Positions 43,354 through 51,947 of a stretch of 64,000 nt of DNA are shown here, one piece after another. A program made the translations under genes and the position numbers. The notes beneath the pieces were generated by a model. It did no database searches and was not told the origin of the DNA. It saw only the letters and a list, made by a program, of their open reading frames with translations. This DNA is from Halobacteriovoraceae bacterium. GTDB lineage: Bacteria > Bdellovibrionota > Bacteriovoracia > Bacteriovoracales > Bacteriovoracaceae. Location of the stretch: positions 332,156 through 396,155 of the forward strand of contig PAMZ01000022.1 in assembly GCA_002707495.1 (NCBI GenBank), in the 5' to 3' direction. Positions within the stretch are counted from its first letter, which is position 1. Every line of letters begins with the position of its first letter.

Positions 43354-44078
43354 AAGTATTAACTTTCAATATTCACAAAGGATTTGATTGGACGTCTCGT
43401 AGACTAACGATAAGAACTTTAAAAAAGCAGCTTGAAATCATTCATCCGGACCTTGTTTTTCTTCAAGAGGTAGTTGGAGAGAACTTGAAACTCGAAAAGT
43501 CTGAACCAGGTTGGGTGGAAAATCAATTCGAGTTTCTTGCCGATCAATTATGGAGTGAGTTTGCTTACGCTAAAAACGCTGTCTACGATCAACGACATCA
43601 TGGAAACGTGATTCTCTCACGCTTTCCTATTCTTGAATCTAAACAAATCGATATCTCGACTAATAAATTAGAACAAAGAGGTGTTCTTTTTGCCAAGATC
43701 GATCATCCTAAAAAAAATATTGATTGCTATTGTGTCCATTTAGACCTTAGCCATAAAGGAAGAAAAAAACAGTACCGTGAGCTGAGTAAAATACTTAAAC
43801 AAAACTCAGATAGTACAACTCCTTTAGTGCTAGCAGGTGATTTCAATGACTGGAATAAAAAAGCTTGTGAATTTCTTAGCAATGAAAATCAGTTAACCGA
43901 GATTTTCAAAGCACTCACGGGTCAATATGCAAAAACCTTCCCTTCTATTAAACCCATTCTAAGCCTTGATCGTATTTATACGAGAAATCTTAACTACCAT
44001 TCTTGCCAAGTCCTAGACTCAAAGTCATGGCGAAGTCTTTCAGATCATCTTGCTCTCTATATGGAGGTTGATTTGTGA
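43350..44078 (+). CDS. Endonuclease/exonuclease/phosphatase (EEP) family protein
   Basis: 242 aa from the ATG at 43350, which overlaps the thiolase stop (ATGA); an earlier in-frame reading from 43308 only extends into the thiolase. EEP core motifs are present: LTFNIHKGFDW, LVFLQEV (metal Glu), HGNVILSRFPI, VHLDLSHKGR, LVLAGDFNDWN and SLSDHLAL. This family includes DNA repair nucleases, sphingomyelinases and inositol phosphatases. Coupled to the phospholipase-D-like gene, it may act on lipid phosphodiesters; that choice is inference. Confidence 0.88.
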   Translation: MKVLTFNIHKGFDWTSRRLTIRTLKKQLEIIHPDLVFLQEVVGENLKLEKSEPGWVENQFEFLADQLWSEFAYAKNAVYDQRHHGNVILSRFPILESKQIDISTNKLEQRGVLFAKIDHPKKNIDCYCVHLDLSHKGRKKQYRELSKILKQNSDSTTPLVLAGDFNDWNKKACEFLSNENQLTEIFKALTGQYAKTFPSIKPILSLDRIYTRNLNYHSCQVLDSKSWRSLSDHLALYMEVDL

Positions 44079-45235
44079 GAACTCAGCCAACTCTATCTAA
44101 CCAAGTCGAACTCATAAGAAATGGATTTGAATTTATTCAATCGAATCTTGAACTCATAAAAGATGCCAAAAATTTTATCTTCTTGCACACTTATATCTTT
44201 GAGGTCGACGAAACGACGAAACCAATTATAAAGCAGCTTATTGAGGCGAGTAAAAGAGGTGTCGAGGTTTACATCATTTTAGATGCCCTTGGGTCTCAAG
44301 ATTTTCCCGAAAAAACTGAGCAAGACTTGGTAAAGGCAGGAGTTCGCATTAAATACTTTACTCCTTTATTTCATTTTTACCGAACTGCTCGTCGGATGCA
44401 CCAGAAGCTTCTCTTAATAGATAATGAGAAAGCTATCGTTGGTGGAATCAATCTTGCTAGAAGATTCAATAATCCTGATCAAAACCTTCCTTGGTTAGAC
44501 TATTCCGTTCTAATCACAGGAGAGGAAGTCCACAATCTATACCTAAAAAGCCTTCGACACTATACAAAATATTTTAAAGATAAAAGGTCACAAATTCTAA
44601 ATTGGAAAGGGATCCACAGTCTTTCTTCAACACAATGTATTGTTAAGAGCATAGAAAATGATTGGATTTTTCAATACAAAAAAGTCACCCAAAGCTATTT
44701 ACAATCCATCTCAGAGGCAAAAGTCCGCATAATCATCATGGCCACTTATTTTTTACCGGGCAAAAGACTTTTAAAGGAATTGAAAAAAGCAAGAAAACGA
44801 GATGTTGAAGTGTTATTAATTTTTGGCGCATTTAGTGATCACCCAGTAGTGCAGGCTGCTGAACGTTATTTTTTTGATTGGTATCTTCAAATCGGCTTTA
44901 AGATTTATTTATGGGACCGAAGTATCGTACATGGAAAATTAGCTTTAATTGATGATACTTGGGTAAGTATTGGCTCCTACAACCATAATTTCTTAAGTAA
45001 ATTCGGAAATTGCGAATTAAATCTAGAGATTATCAACAATCAATTTGCTAGCGATGTGGAAAAAGAAATAAATAATGTTCTTCAAAAGTGTAAGCCTGTT
45101 ACAAATGAGACTTCTCAAAAGTATTCCAAATCTGTGGGAATTTTAACTTACATACTACTGAATATTCTCACTTTATTTTCACTTATCTTTCTTTACCGAC
45201 AATCAGAAGAAGAGATGGAAAATATTTCTCGCTAA
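44075..45235 (+). CDS. clsB: Cardiolipin synthase/phospholipase D-like protein
   Basis: 386-aa protein with the two HKD motifs that build one PLD active site: HQKLLLIDNEKAIVGG and HGKLALIDDTWVSIGSYN. Similar layout and length to ClsB (YbhO). Starts with GTG overlapping the EEP stop (GTGA). Unusually it has a C-terminal membrane anchor (about 358-376, IGILTYILLNILTLFSLIFLY region). Likely makes cardiolipin from phosphatidylglycerol and/or phosphatidylethanolamine. In E. coli an EEP gene (ybhP) also sits beside clsB, so the arrangement is conserved. Confidence 0.85.
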   Translation: MRTQPTLSNQVELIRNGFEFIQSNLELIKDAKNFIFLHTYIFEVDETTKPIIKQLIEASKRGVEVYIILDALGSQDFPEKTEQDLVKAGVRIKYFTPLFHFYRTARRMHQKLLLIDNEKAIVGGINLARRFNNPDQNLPWLDYSVLITGEEVHNLYLKSLRHYTKYFKDKRSQILNWKGIHSLSSTQCIVKSIENDWIFQYKKVTQSYLQSISEAKVRIIIMATYFLPGKRLLKELKKARKRDVEVLLIFGAFSDHPVVQAAERYFFDWYLQIGFKIYLWDRSIVHGKLALIDDTWVSIGSYNHNFLSKFGNCELNLEIINNQFASDVEKEINNVLQKCKPVTNETSQKYSKSVGILTYILLNILTLFSLIFLYRQSEEEMENISR

Positions 45236-45582
45236 TTCATATAGACATCATCGTCTATTATCGCTCTTGCAAAAAGCGCCGTATAAATGCCAAAGATTGC
45301 TACACCGATAAGCATTGAAATAATTCCAACTAGTTTCCCTTCAAAAGTAATCGGAGTTATATCTCCATAACCAACTGTAGTGGTCGTAGAAAAACTCCAC
45401 CAAAGAGCATCAATAAAACTTTGAATTTTGGGGTTTTGTCCGTTCTCCAAGTAATACACTAGAGTCGCAGAGAGAAAGACAAAGAAATTTCCGAAAAAGC
45501 TTAAAGTGATAAAGGGAACGCTTATAACTAAACGTCCGATTAACCTACAAAAATGCTTACTTTTAAAAATAAAGGTGTGCAT
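45232..45582 (-). CDS. Two-helix potassium channel
   Basis: 116-aa KcsA-type channel subunit with an outer helix (about 20-45), a pore helix with selectivity filter TTTTVGYGD (66-74) and an inner helix (about 85-110). No cytoplasmic RCK or cyclic-nucleotide domain. Forms a tetramer conducting K+. Its stop overlaps the convergent clsB-like gene by 4 bp. Short C-terminus ends after the inner helix (IIDDDVYMN). Confidence 0.92.
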   Translation of the reverse strand: MHTFIFKSKHFCRLIGRLVISVPFITLSFFGNFFVFLSATLVYYLENGQNPKIQSFIDALWWSFSTTTTVGYGDITPITFEGKLVGIISMLIGVAIFGIYTALFARAIIDDDVYMN

Positions 45583-45637
45583 ATTTAAATCATAATAAAC
45601 TGCTGAGTTATTGGGAAGTCTTGTTTATAATATCTGT

Positions 45638-46522
45638 ATGTCATCTCAATCAAGGCCAGTTATTCTCATTACTGGGGCCAGTTCAGGACTCGGTCTCATC
45701 CTAGCAAAAAAATTAATGTCACTCCCCTACCATCTAGTGTTAACCGCCAGGGACTCGTCTCTAGAACGCTTTAAAGATGAGGGAATTGAAGAGAATGACT
45801 TTCTATGGCTTAGACCTCTTGACATTATTAACGAAGAACAAAGAAAAGATTTAATCCTGGAAATTAATCAGCGCTTATCAGGCGTGGACATACTGGTAAA
45901 TAATGCGGGATTCACTTATAGGGCCGTAGTGGAACATGTATCCGCAGAGGAAAGAATCAAACAACTTCACACCAATTTTATTGCTGCGATGGAGCTTTCA
46001 AGACTAGTTTTACCTTTTATGCGAGCAAAGCGGGCCGGAAAAATTATTAATATTTCCTCTGTGGGTGGAATGATGGCCATGCCCACCATGGCGATTTATT
46101 CTGCTTCTAAATGGGCGTTAGAAGGCTACTCAGAAAGTCTATGGTACGAGGTCAAACCTTGGAATATTAAAGTCACTCTCATCCAGCCTGGATTCATTAA
46201 CTCTGATTCATTTAAGTTAGTAAGGCATACTGAGCAAAGTGCAGACTCTGCAAAAGAGGAAAAAGACCCCTACCACAACCATTATCATTATATGTCCAAT
46301 TTCATAGAGAAATTAATGCGCTTATCACCCTCAAAGCCTGAAAATGTGGCTGCCAAGGTCATTAAAGTAATAACTCATCCAAGCCCTCCCTTAAGAGTTG
46401 CAGGTACATGGGATGCTATCATATTCAAACTCATTCGAGTTTTTCTCCCTCAAAAAATTTATCACAGGATTCTTTATCACTCATTGCCTGGAATTAGGAA
46501 ATGGGGACCCGGCACAAAATAG
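45638..46522 (+). CDS. Short-chain dehydrogenase/reductase
   Basis: 294 aa from the ATG at 45638 (a TTG start nine codons upstream is the alternative; neither has a clear ribosome site). Classical SDR: cofactor motif TGASSGLG, structural NNAG in VNNAGF, catalytic Ser in NISSVGG, and YSASK with the Tyr and Lys. The C-terminal extension (MSNFIEKLMRLSPSKPENVAAKV and after) resembles the SDR_c1-type dehydrogenases acting on lipid or steroid-like substrates. Its end overlaps the convergent gene at 46494 by 29 bp. Confidence 0.92.
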   Translation: MSSQSRPVILITGASSGLGLILAKKLMSLPYHLVLTARDSSLERFKDEGIEENDFLWLRPLDIINEEQRKDLILEINQRLSGVDILVNNAGFTYRAVVEHVSAEERIKQLHTNFIAAMELSRLVLPFMRAKRAGKIINISSVGGMMAMPTMAIYSASKWALEGYSESLWYEVKPWNIKVTLIQPGFINSDSFKLVRHTEQSADSAKEEKDPYHNHYHYMSNFIEKLMRLSPSKPENVAAKVIKVITHPSPPLRVAGTWDAIIFKLIRVFLPQKIYHRILYHSLPGIRKWGPGTK

Positions 46523-47081
46523 CTTTGGTATCTTCTAAAGACTTAAGGTGTACTTCGTTATTGGCTTCCAGAGAGAATCCACTACTTGATTCTAGTGCTA
46601 ATATATCTCGGTGATAAACCATTTCTAAATGTCCCTCGATAAGATGACACCACAAAGGCATATTTATTGAATCAAGAGTTAAACTATTACCTTTTTCGAT
46701 TGAAATGATTTCTACCTCGATGGGCAGATTACTCTCCAGTAAGAAAAACCGAGATATTTTATGGCTATTATTTTTAAAGGAAACAGACTCTGCCTGAGAC
46801 CTGTTAAGCTCTAAAGGACTATATAGATCTAGTGAACTTTTACCGTGGCTACGACAAAGTATATCTAGCTGTCCTTCAATAGGAATGAGCTTGAAAAATG
46901 TGTAAGACAAAGAATGATTAAACTGCTCGTTAGGTTTTAAAAAACATTCTGAGAATACTTTAAGACTATAAAAGCTCATCCATTCTGGCTGGATCTGAGA
47001 GGCATAAGAGAAGGAATGAAAAGACGTCAAATTCCCTATAAGATGTTCGTCTCTTTGAGAATTTAACTTTATCTTTAACAT
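46494..47081 (-). CDS. Degenerate pirin-like bicupin protein
   Basis: 195-aa protein resembling the YhhW/pirin group in order of segments: HLIGNLTSFHSFSYASQIQP, FYSLKVFSECFLKPNEQFNHS, and a second cupin with a LIEGHLEM strand. The pirin metal site (HxH...H...E) is incomplete: the first cupin keeps one His of the pair, with Leu at the second position. It may be non-metal-binding or have changed function. It is only similar in layout, so the family call is tentative. Convergent with the SDR gene. Confidence 0.55.
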   Translation of the reverse strand: MLKIKLNSQRDEHLIGNLTSFHSFSYASQIQPEWMSFYSLKVFSECFLKPNEQFNHSLSYTFFKLIPIEGQLDILCRSHGKSSLDLYSPLELNRSQAESVSFKNNSHKISRFFLLESNLPIEVEIISIEKGNSLTLDSINMPLWCHLIEGHLEMVYHRDILALESSSGFSLEANNEVHLKSLEDTKAILCRVPIS

Positions 47082-47104
47082 TCCTTCTCCCTATTTCTGA
47101 GAGG

Positions 47105-47650
47105 TTATTTTTTTACAACGAATTTAAAATCTACTTTCACTTCGTTATTGATCATTTTATCTCCAAGATTTTTAAAGAAATCACCTGAACCATAAATCAT
47201 CCCAAATTTCGTTCTATCGAAAATTAATTGTCCCGTATACTCATTCCCCTTTTGAGTCATATCAAAAGTCACTTGATTCGTTTTATCTTTTACAGTTAAA
47301 TCAGCTGTCACTTTTTTTCCTTTAACACTTTTGATCACAAGCTTAGAAGTAGGATACTTTTCTACCTCGAAAAAATCTCCACTTTTCATGTGACCAAGAA
47401 ATTTATCAGCCCACTCACCTTCAAGGTCAGTTACTGTAAATGCTGTTAAGTCTGCAACAAATTCTCCACCAGTAATTTTGCCATCTTTCATTTGAACGAC
47501 GCCAGATTTAAGAGGAACCTTGCCATGGTGTTTTCCAGTAACTTTAGAACCTTCCCATTTAAATTCACTTTTTTTCAAATCAACGTCAGCACCAAAAGCG
47601 CTAAAGCTCACTAGTGCAAGAGCTAATAAATTTAAAACTGCCTTTTTCAT
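47105..47650 (-). CDS. yceI: YceI-family periplasmic protein
   Basis: 181-aa exported protein; signal peptide to SAFG|AD (about residue 20). YceI pattern: KSEFKWEGSKVTGKHHGKVPLKSG, ADLTAFTVTDLEGEWADKFLGHMKSGDFFEVEKYPTSKLVI and FDRTKFGMIYGSGDFFKNLGDKMI. The fold is a lipocalin-like barrel that binds polyprenyl or other lipids. Divergent from a LysR regulator (107 bp between starts), which may control it. AGGAGG precedes the ATG. Confidence 0.93.
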   Translation of the reverse strand: MKKAVLNLLALALVSFSAFGADVDLKKSEFKWEGSKVTGKHHGKVPLKSGVVQMKDGKITGGEFVADLTAFTVTDLEGEWADKFLGHMKSGDFFEVEKYPTSKLVIKSVKGKKVTADLTVKDKTNQVTFDMTQKGNEYTGQLIFDRTKFGMIYGSGDFFKNLGDKMINNEVKVDFKFVVKK

Positions 47651-47757
47651 ATATCCTCCTTATAGATATTTCTTATTAATGTAGCTTGATTATCGGGGAG
47701 AATACTATAAAATGAAATTATTATTATCTTATAAACAATATAGTTTTTAGTTATATT
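47651..47757. promoter_or_regulatory. Divergent yceI/lysR control region
   Basis: A 107-bp AT-rich intergenic region between yceI and the LysR gene. It contains an ATATA-N9-TATAT dyad (47738-47756) directly at the LysR start, a spacing compatible with a LysR-type site. No single box is convincing; the dyad may reflect AT-rich composition. Confidence 0.3.
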
Positions 47758-48621
47758 ATGACGTATGATCAAATACTTACACTGGATACCATCGTAAAGT
47801 ATGGTAGCTTCAAAGCAGCTGCAGAAGTTTTGCATAAATCCCAACCTTCTCTAAGTATGGCGATCAAAAAGCTAGAAGAAGAGTTTGATTTTCTCATTTT
47901 TGATCGATCGGAGTATCGTCCAAAACTGACCAAACAAGGACAAACTTTTTACCAATCCGCAAAGCTTGTTATCGAATCTTATCAGTCTTTGGAATTAGTA
48001 GGAAAAGAACTGGGAGCTGGTTTTGAAACGAATATAAATATCTGTGTTGAAGCTATCTTTCCTATCGCTAGCATTTCTAATATTCTTCAAGATTTTTTTC
48101 AGCCTCATATCACGACTTCTCTTAACTTAAATACAGATGTACTCGAGGGAGTGATTGAAAAGTTAAATAATCATGAAGTCGACTTTGCTATTGCTCCTGA
48201 TTTTAAGGGGGAAAATAATTTTGAAAAAATAGAATTTATGAAGGCAGAAGTAGTACCCGTTATTTCGCCTCAACACAAAAATTATAATAAAAAAACCCTC
48301 AAAGCTCTTCCTCAGATTGTCATTCAAAGTTCAGCTTCAGCTCGAGAGAGTAAGGTTCATGGAGGGTATTCTAATAAGTATTGGTATACATCTGATCTTT
48401 TTATGAAGGAGCAGCTTATTAGTGCAGGTCTAGGATGGGGAAGACTACCTTGGCATCAAGTTGAAGACAAAATTAAGAGCGGATCATTGATTCGAATCGA
48501 AGATATAAAAGACATTAAAGCTCTTCCTGTTCCCATCTATCTACTCAGGGCCAAAAATAAGGTCATGGGACCTAATACTAAAAATCTTTGGGAATTCCTA
48601 GCACAGAGAAGTAAGCTTTAA
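47758..48621 (+). CDS. LysR-family transcriptional regulator
   Basis: 287-aa regulator. The N-terminal winged helix is typical (FKAAAEVLHKSQPSLSMAIKKLEEEFDFLIFDRS), followed by an effector-binding periplasmic-protein-like fold (INICVEAIFPIASISNIL, ISAGLGWGRLPWHQV). It is immediately divergent from yceI, the classical LysR arrangement, and so probably controls yceI and itself. There is a small effector pocket with unknown ligand. The ATG at 47758 is in the usual position before the HTH. No strong Shine-Dalgarno. Confidence 0.93.
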   Translation: MTYDQILTLDTIVKYGSFKAAAEVLHKSQPSLSMAIKKLEEEFDFLIFDRSEYRPKLTKQGQTFYQSAKLVIESYQSLELVGKELGAGFETNINICVEAIFPIASISNILQDFFQPHITTSLNLNTDVLEGVIEKLNNHEVDFAIAPDFKGENNFEKIEFMKAEVVPVISPQHKNYNKKTLKALPQIVIQSSASARESKVHGGYSNKYWYTSDLFMKEQLISAGLGWGRLPWHQVEDKIKSGSLIRIEDIKDIKALPVPIYLLRAKNKVMGPNTKNLWEFLAQRSKL

Positions 48622-48622
48622 A

Positions 48623-48934
48623 TTAGCTCTCAATATTAAATTTTTTAAACTTCTTTAAAGCTAAATCCTTTGCCTTTTTTCTCACATGATGAAGATTTTC
48701 TTCTTCTTTTTTCCCGATGACTTGAATGGGGTCGTCCACATACTTGTTTTTCCAAACATTCATCACTCGGATTTTAGAGTAAGGAAATTTTCTACCTTCT
48801 TTATAGCCAAATTCCTCAAAGGCCACATATTGGCCTCTTGGAGAGGCTCCAATGGTGTTTATCCTCACCAGCGTTTTGGCCGGCACAGATTGGGCGATAA
48901 AAAGAGCCGTTAAGGTAAAAAGCAGCTTTTTCAT
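48623..48934 (-). CDS. Short DUF2259-like secreted protein
   Basis: 103-aa exported protein; signal peptide to SVPA|KT (about residue 19). The mature start matches the N-terminal part of DUF2259 predicted secreted proteins: GASPRGQYVAFEEFGYKEGRKFPYSKIRVMNVWKNKYV. Known members tend to be more than twice as long; this copy ends after about 85 mature residues with a basic helix (KKAKDLALKKFKKF). It may be a naturally short member or a trimmed one. Convergent with the LysR gene. Confidence 0.65.
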   Translation of the reverse strand: MKKLLFTLTALFIAQSVPAKTLVRINTIGASPRGQYVAFEEFGYKEGRKFPYSKIRVMNVWKNKYVDDPIQVIGKKEEENLHHVRKKAKDLALKKFKKFNIES

Positions 48935-49090
48935 AGAAGTCCTTACTTAAATTCATATTCGTATTATGAGTTGCAAAGGTAATGCCGCCGCAAAACTCCT
49001 ATTTTCAGTTAGTTAGAGTGTGTGGAGCGTTAAATTTCTGGGCATCGAACATAAACTTAACACTTTCTAAAATCAGCCGATAAGATAGGC

Positions 49091-49372
49091 ATGAAAGGAA
49101 TCTTGCTCATTATTCTTTTAATTCCAACTGTATATGCAGACCCTACCGTCCAAATAGAGAGCCCTGAGTTTTATCAAGAAGTTTTAAAGCGACATGTAAA
49201 AGAGGGTCATATCAGTAAAGATGACGTTGAAAAACAGAAATTCTATTTTGAGAAAGATAAAGAATGGCGCTCAGAGTATGGGGAAAGACTTAGAGGAGTA
49301 GCTAGCTCTCTTAAATCTCCTCGTGATATTATCGAACTTGAAAATCCGGCCATTGAAATACCTGTAAATTAG
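49091..49372 (+). CDS. Small secreted protein, unknown function
   Basis: 93-aa exported protein; signal peptide to TVYA|DP (about residue 16). The mature chain is charged and largely helical (EFYQEVLKRHVKEGHISKDDVEKQKFYFEKDKEWR). No Cys. Lies 30 bp upstream of apt on the same strand, so it may be cotranscribed. No family recognised, and no clear ribosome site precedes it. Confidence 0.6.
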   Translation: MKGILLIILLIPTVYADPTVQIESPEFYQEVLKRHVKEGHISKDDVEKQKFYFEKDKEWRSEYGERLRGVASSLKSPRDIIELENPAIEIPVN

Positions 49373-49402
49373 TTTTATCTTTTTAAGCAAAAGGATAAGA
49401 CT

Positions 49403-49912
49403 ATGAATCAATCTGAATACGAAGAACTCATCCACAACGTAGCTGACTTTCCCAAACCTGGTGTGGTTTTTAAAGATATGTCGCCACTTTTGAGTGAGAA
49501 GCTTTCTGAAGTTGTCTCTGATATGGGCCGAGAAATTAATTGGAACGAAATAGATCTAATAGTCGGAATCGAGTCGAGAGGATTTATTCTAGGCTCTGCC
49601 ATGGCCATAAAATACGGTAAAGGCTTTCTTCCCATGCGAAAAAAAGGCAAACTTCCTCCTCCAGTCATCGGAGAGGAATATGAGCTTGAATACGGTACCG
49701 ACAAACTTGAAATGCGAGTGAACGATAAAATCAAAAGGGTCTGCTTAGTAGATGATGTTCTGGCTACCGGTGGAACCTTAAAAGCGGGTCTCAGTCTTTG
49801 TGAAAAAAATAAATTTGAGGTTAAAGCTATATCTGTCTTAATTGATCTACAATTTTTGAACGAACTAGCTGCTTCGGATCAACGCATTCATTCAGTCCTT
49901 CAATATAAGTAG
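49403..49912 (+). CDS. apt: Adenine phosphoribosyltransferase
   Basis: 169-aa purine-salvage enzyme making AMP from adenine and PRPP. Typical length. Features: VADFPKPGVVFKDMSPLL at the N-terminus, VGIESRGFILGSAMA, the hood region RKKGKLPPPVIGEEYELEYG, and the PRPP loop VCLVDDVLATGGTLKAG with the acidic pair. AAAGGATAAG precedes the ATG. Confidence 0.95.
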   Translation: MNQSEYEELIHNVADFPKPGVVFKDMSPLLSEKLSEVVSDMGREINWNEIDLIVGIESRGFILGSAMAIKYGKGFLPMRKKGKLPPPVIGEEYELEYGTDKLEMRVNDKIKRVCLVDDVLATGGTLKAGLSLCEKNKFEVKAISVLIDLQFLNELAASDQRIHSVLQYK

Positions 49913-49964
49913 TCAAAGTTTGCCGCTTTAACCTTTCTCTGAGTCTTTCCCTTAGAATAGAGGT

Positions 49965-51242
49965 ATGCTTAAATCTTTGATTTTATTTCTCATCATAGCT
50001 GGAAACGTTTTCGCTCTTGAGTCTACTGATGTGATGGAAACTCAAATCCTAAAAGCCTACGATAATAATGTACTGGTCATTAACCGAGGGTTAGAGGACG
50101 GGATTTATCGAAATGATCATATTAAGCTGATTAACCAAAATGGATTTATCGCAAGAGGGATATGTATCAAAACCACGCTCTTAGTCAGCCACTTTAGAAT
50201 CTATAGAGTGACGAGACCTGAGCTAGTTAGTAAGGATGATCTCTATCAGCTTAGATCAATCAATCAAAGTCGAATTCCCAGAGATATTGCAGCTTTAAAA
50301 AAAGTTGATTTCACCAAGTTTTTCAACGTCTATGACGACAAACGCATGCAAAGGGAAGTTAAGCTTCAAGACAATAGAATCGCTAAATACGATCTTCCAG
50401 AAGATGTTGTTAACACTGTTGCCTATCAAAAAGAACGTAAATCTGGCTTCCAGCTTTTTGTTGAAGACAATTTTGAAGATGAAGACCTAAGACGTGATTT
50501 ATCAGATACCTATTTTGAAATTTTTGTCTCTCCTTATACTTTTGAATCTCTCTACGAACAAGAACAGAGTCATTATGGAGGAAGAGTTTATAATTTTGGG
50601 AAAAAGTATCGCTACAGCCTTTCCTACCTGGAAAGAAACAGAAGAATTGTCGATCCGCTAAATCCTGCTAATCAATATGAAACAAAGGCCTTAAATTATA
50701 GAGCGGATTTTCAAATAAACCGGGTCACAGAAAACTGGAGTCTCGTTTCTTTTGTCCAATATGATCAAGAGAAATTCGGTCGAATATATTATCCCCACAA
50801 ATGGTATAGGATTGCGCCACTTGGATTTCGATTTCATTTCTGGGAAGACGATCCGAAAGATGATTTTTTCCATGTCAACTATAGTCCAGCTGTCGATACG
50901 ATTGAATACAACGATCTTTCTAACCCAAACTCTGATTCTCTCAAAGAACGAGATGGTTTTAGGCATACCCTTTGGGCACAACTGAGAAGCCCTCTAACGG
51001 AATCATTATTTTCCCAGTTTAATTTTTATTATGCTCCCTATGCTGATAGTTTCGGAGGCGAAATAGATTGGGGTGATAATATGCTCGATACTTCTGCCAC
51101 CTTAAGTTATAAATTAGATGAAAAGTTTTATATGGAATTTACCGTGCAATATTTAAGAGACAAGCTTCGAGCGGATACTTACGACCTTCGCGAAGATAAT
51201 TCAATCAATACAGTCCGACTACGCTACGAAGTCGCGCTTTAG
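49965..51242 (+). CDS. Exported protein with C-terminal beta-barrel-like region
   Basis: 425-aa exported protein; signal peptide to NVFA|LE (about residue 17). Residues about 25-95 form a small beta domain (VLVINRGLEDGIYRNDHIKL, FIARGICIKT, FRIYRV), similar in layout to ribosome- or flagellar-type SH3-like folds. Then comes a Lys/Arg/Asp-rich linker, and from about residue 190 a long alternating-strand region of barrel type ending in TVRLRYEVAL. No family recognised. The end overlaps the convergent tlyA gene by 24 bp. Confidence 0.65.
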   Translation: MLKSLILFLIIAGNVFALESTDVMETQILKAYDNNVLVINRGLEDGIYRNDHIKLINQNGFIARGICIKTTLLVSHFRIYRVTRPELVSKDDLYQLRSINQSRIPRDIAALKKVDFTKFFNVYDDKRMQREVKLQDNRIAKYDLPEDVVNTVAYQKERKSGFQLFVEDNFEDEDLRRDLSDTYFEIFVSPYTFESLYEQEQSHYGGRVYNFGKKYRYSLSYLERNRRIVDPLNPANQYETKALNYRADFQINRVTENWSLVSFVQYDQEKFGRIYYPHKWYRIAPLGFRFHFWEDDPKDDFFHVNYSPAVDTIEYNDLSNPNSDSLKERDGFRHTLWAQLRSPLTESLFSQFNFYYAPYADSFGGEIDWGDNMLDTSATLSYKLDEKFYMEFTVQYLRDKLRADTYDLREDNSINTVRLRYEVAL

Positions 51243-51947
51243 GTAAACTAAATATTCTGTATTTCCTTTCTTCCCTTTTATGGGAGAATCAGTCCAGTCA
51301 ATAAGCTTTAAATCTTTCTCTCTAAAATATTCGAAAAGCTCCTCTCGGATCGTTTTTAAATATTTTTCAGGAACAAGTCCTCCCTTACCTACTCGCTCCT
51401 TACCTGCCTCAAACTGAGGTTTAAGAAGTAGCACTAGAAATCCATCATCTTTTAGAAAACTGAGCATCGTAGGAATTACGAGTTTTAGTGAAATAAATGA
51501 AAGATCAGCAACACAAGCATCTACTTTTTCATCCAACTCAATTTCGAATTTTAAATTCACTCCTTCTCTACTTATGACTCTTTGGTCTTGAGTAAGAATT
51601 GGACTGAGTTGATCATGTCCCACATCGAGAGCATAAACTTTTGAGGCTCCTGACTCTAAAAGCACTTGCGTAAATCCCCCAGTACTCGCACCACAGTCGG
51701 CAACAATCAATCCGTTAAAGTCTAAATTAAAATTTTGGATAGCAGCCTTTAGTTTAAAAGCCCCACGACTGACATAGAGCTGATCTGACTTGATTGAGAT
51801 TTTAGTGTTTTTTTCCACTAATTGGCCTGGTTTAGTAATCACTTTTCCATCACAGCTAACATCGCCCTGTTTAATAAGCATACGAGCCTGAGAACGCGTG
51901 AGGACCAACTCTCTTTGCAGCATTTCTTGATCTAGCCTTTGACTCAC
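51219..51947 (-). CDS. tlyA: TlyA-family rRNA 2'-O-methyltransferase
   Basis: 242-aa SAM-dependent methyltransferase that modifies 16S and/or 23S rRNA (affecting capreomycin sensitivity in mycobacteria); once called haemolysin. An N-terminal S4 RNA-binding domain (RLDQEMLQRELVLTRSQARMLIKQGDVSC) precedes an FtsJ-like Rossmann fold with YVSRGAFKLKAAI, VADCGASTGGFTQVLLESGA and LLLKPQFEAGKERVGKGG. Catalytic Lys-Asp-Lys-Glu type residues appear to be present. Its ATG overlaps the dapF stop by 4 bp. Confidence 0.94.
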   Translation of the reverse strand: MSQRLDQEMLQRELVLTRSQARMLIKQGDVSCDGKVITKPGQLVEKNTKISIKSDQLYVSRGAFKLKAAIQNFNLDFNGLIVADCGASTGGFTQVLLESGASKVYALDVGHDQLSPILTQDQRVISREGVNLKFEIELDEKVDACVADLSFISLKLVIPTMLSFLKDDGFLVLLLKPQFEAGKERVGKGGLVPEKYLKTIREELFEYFREKDLKLIDWTDSPIKGKKGNTEYLVYLKRDFVA

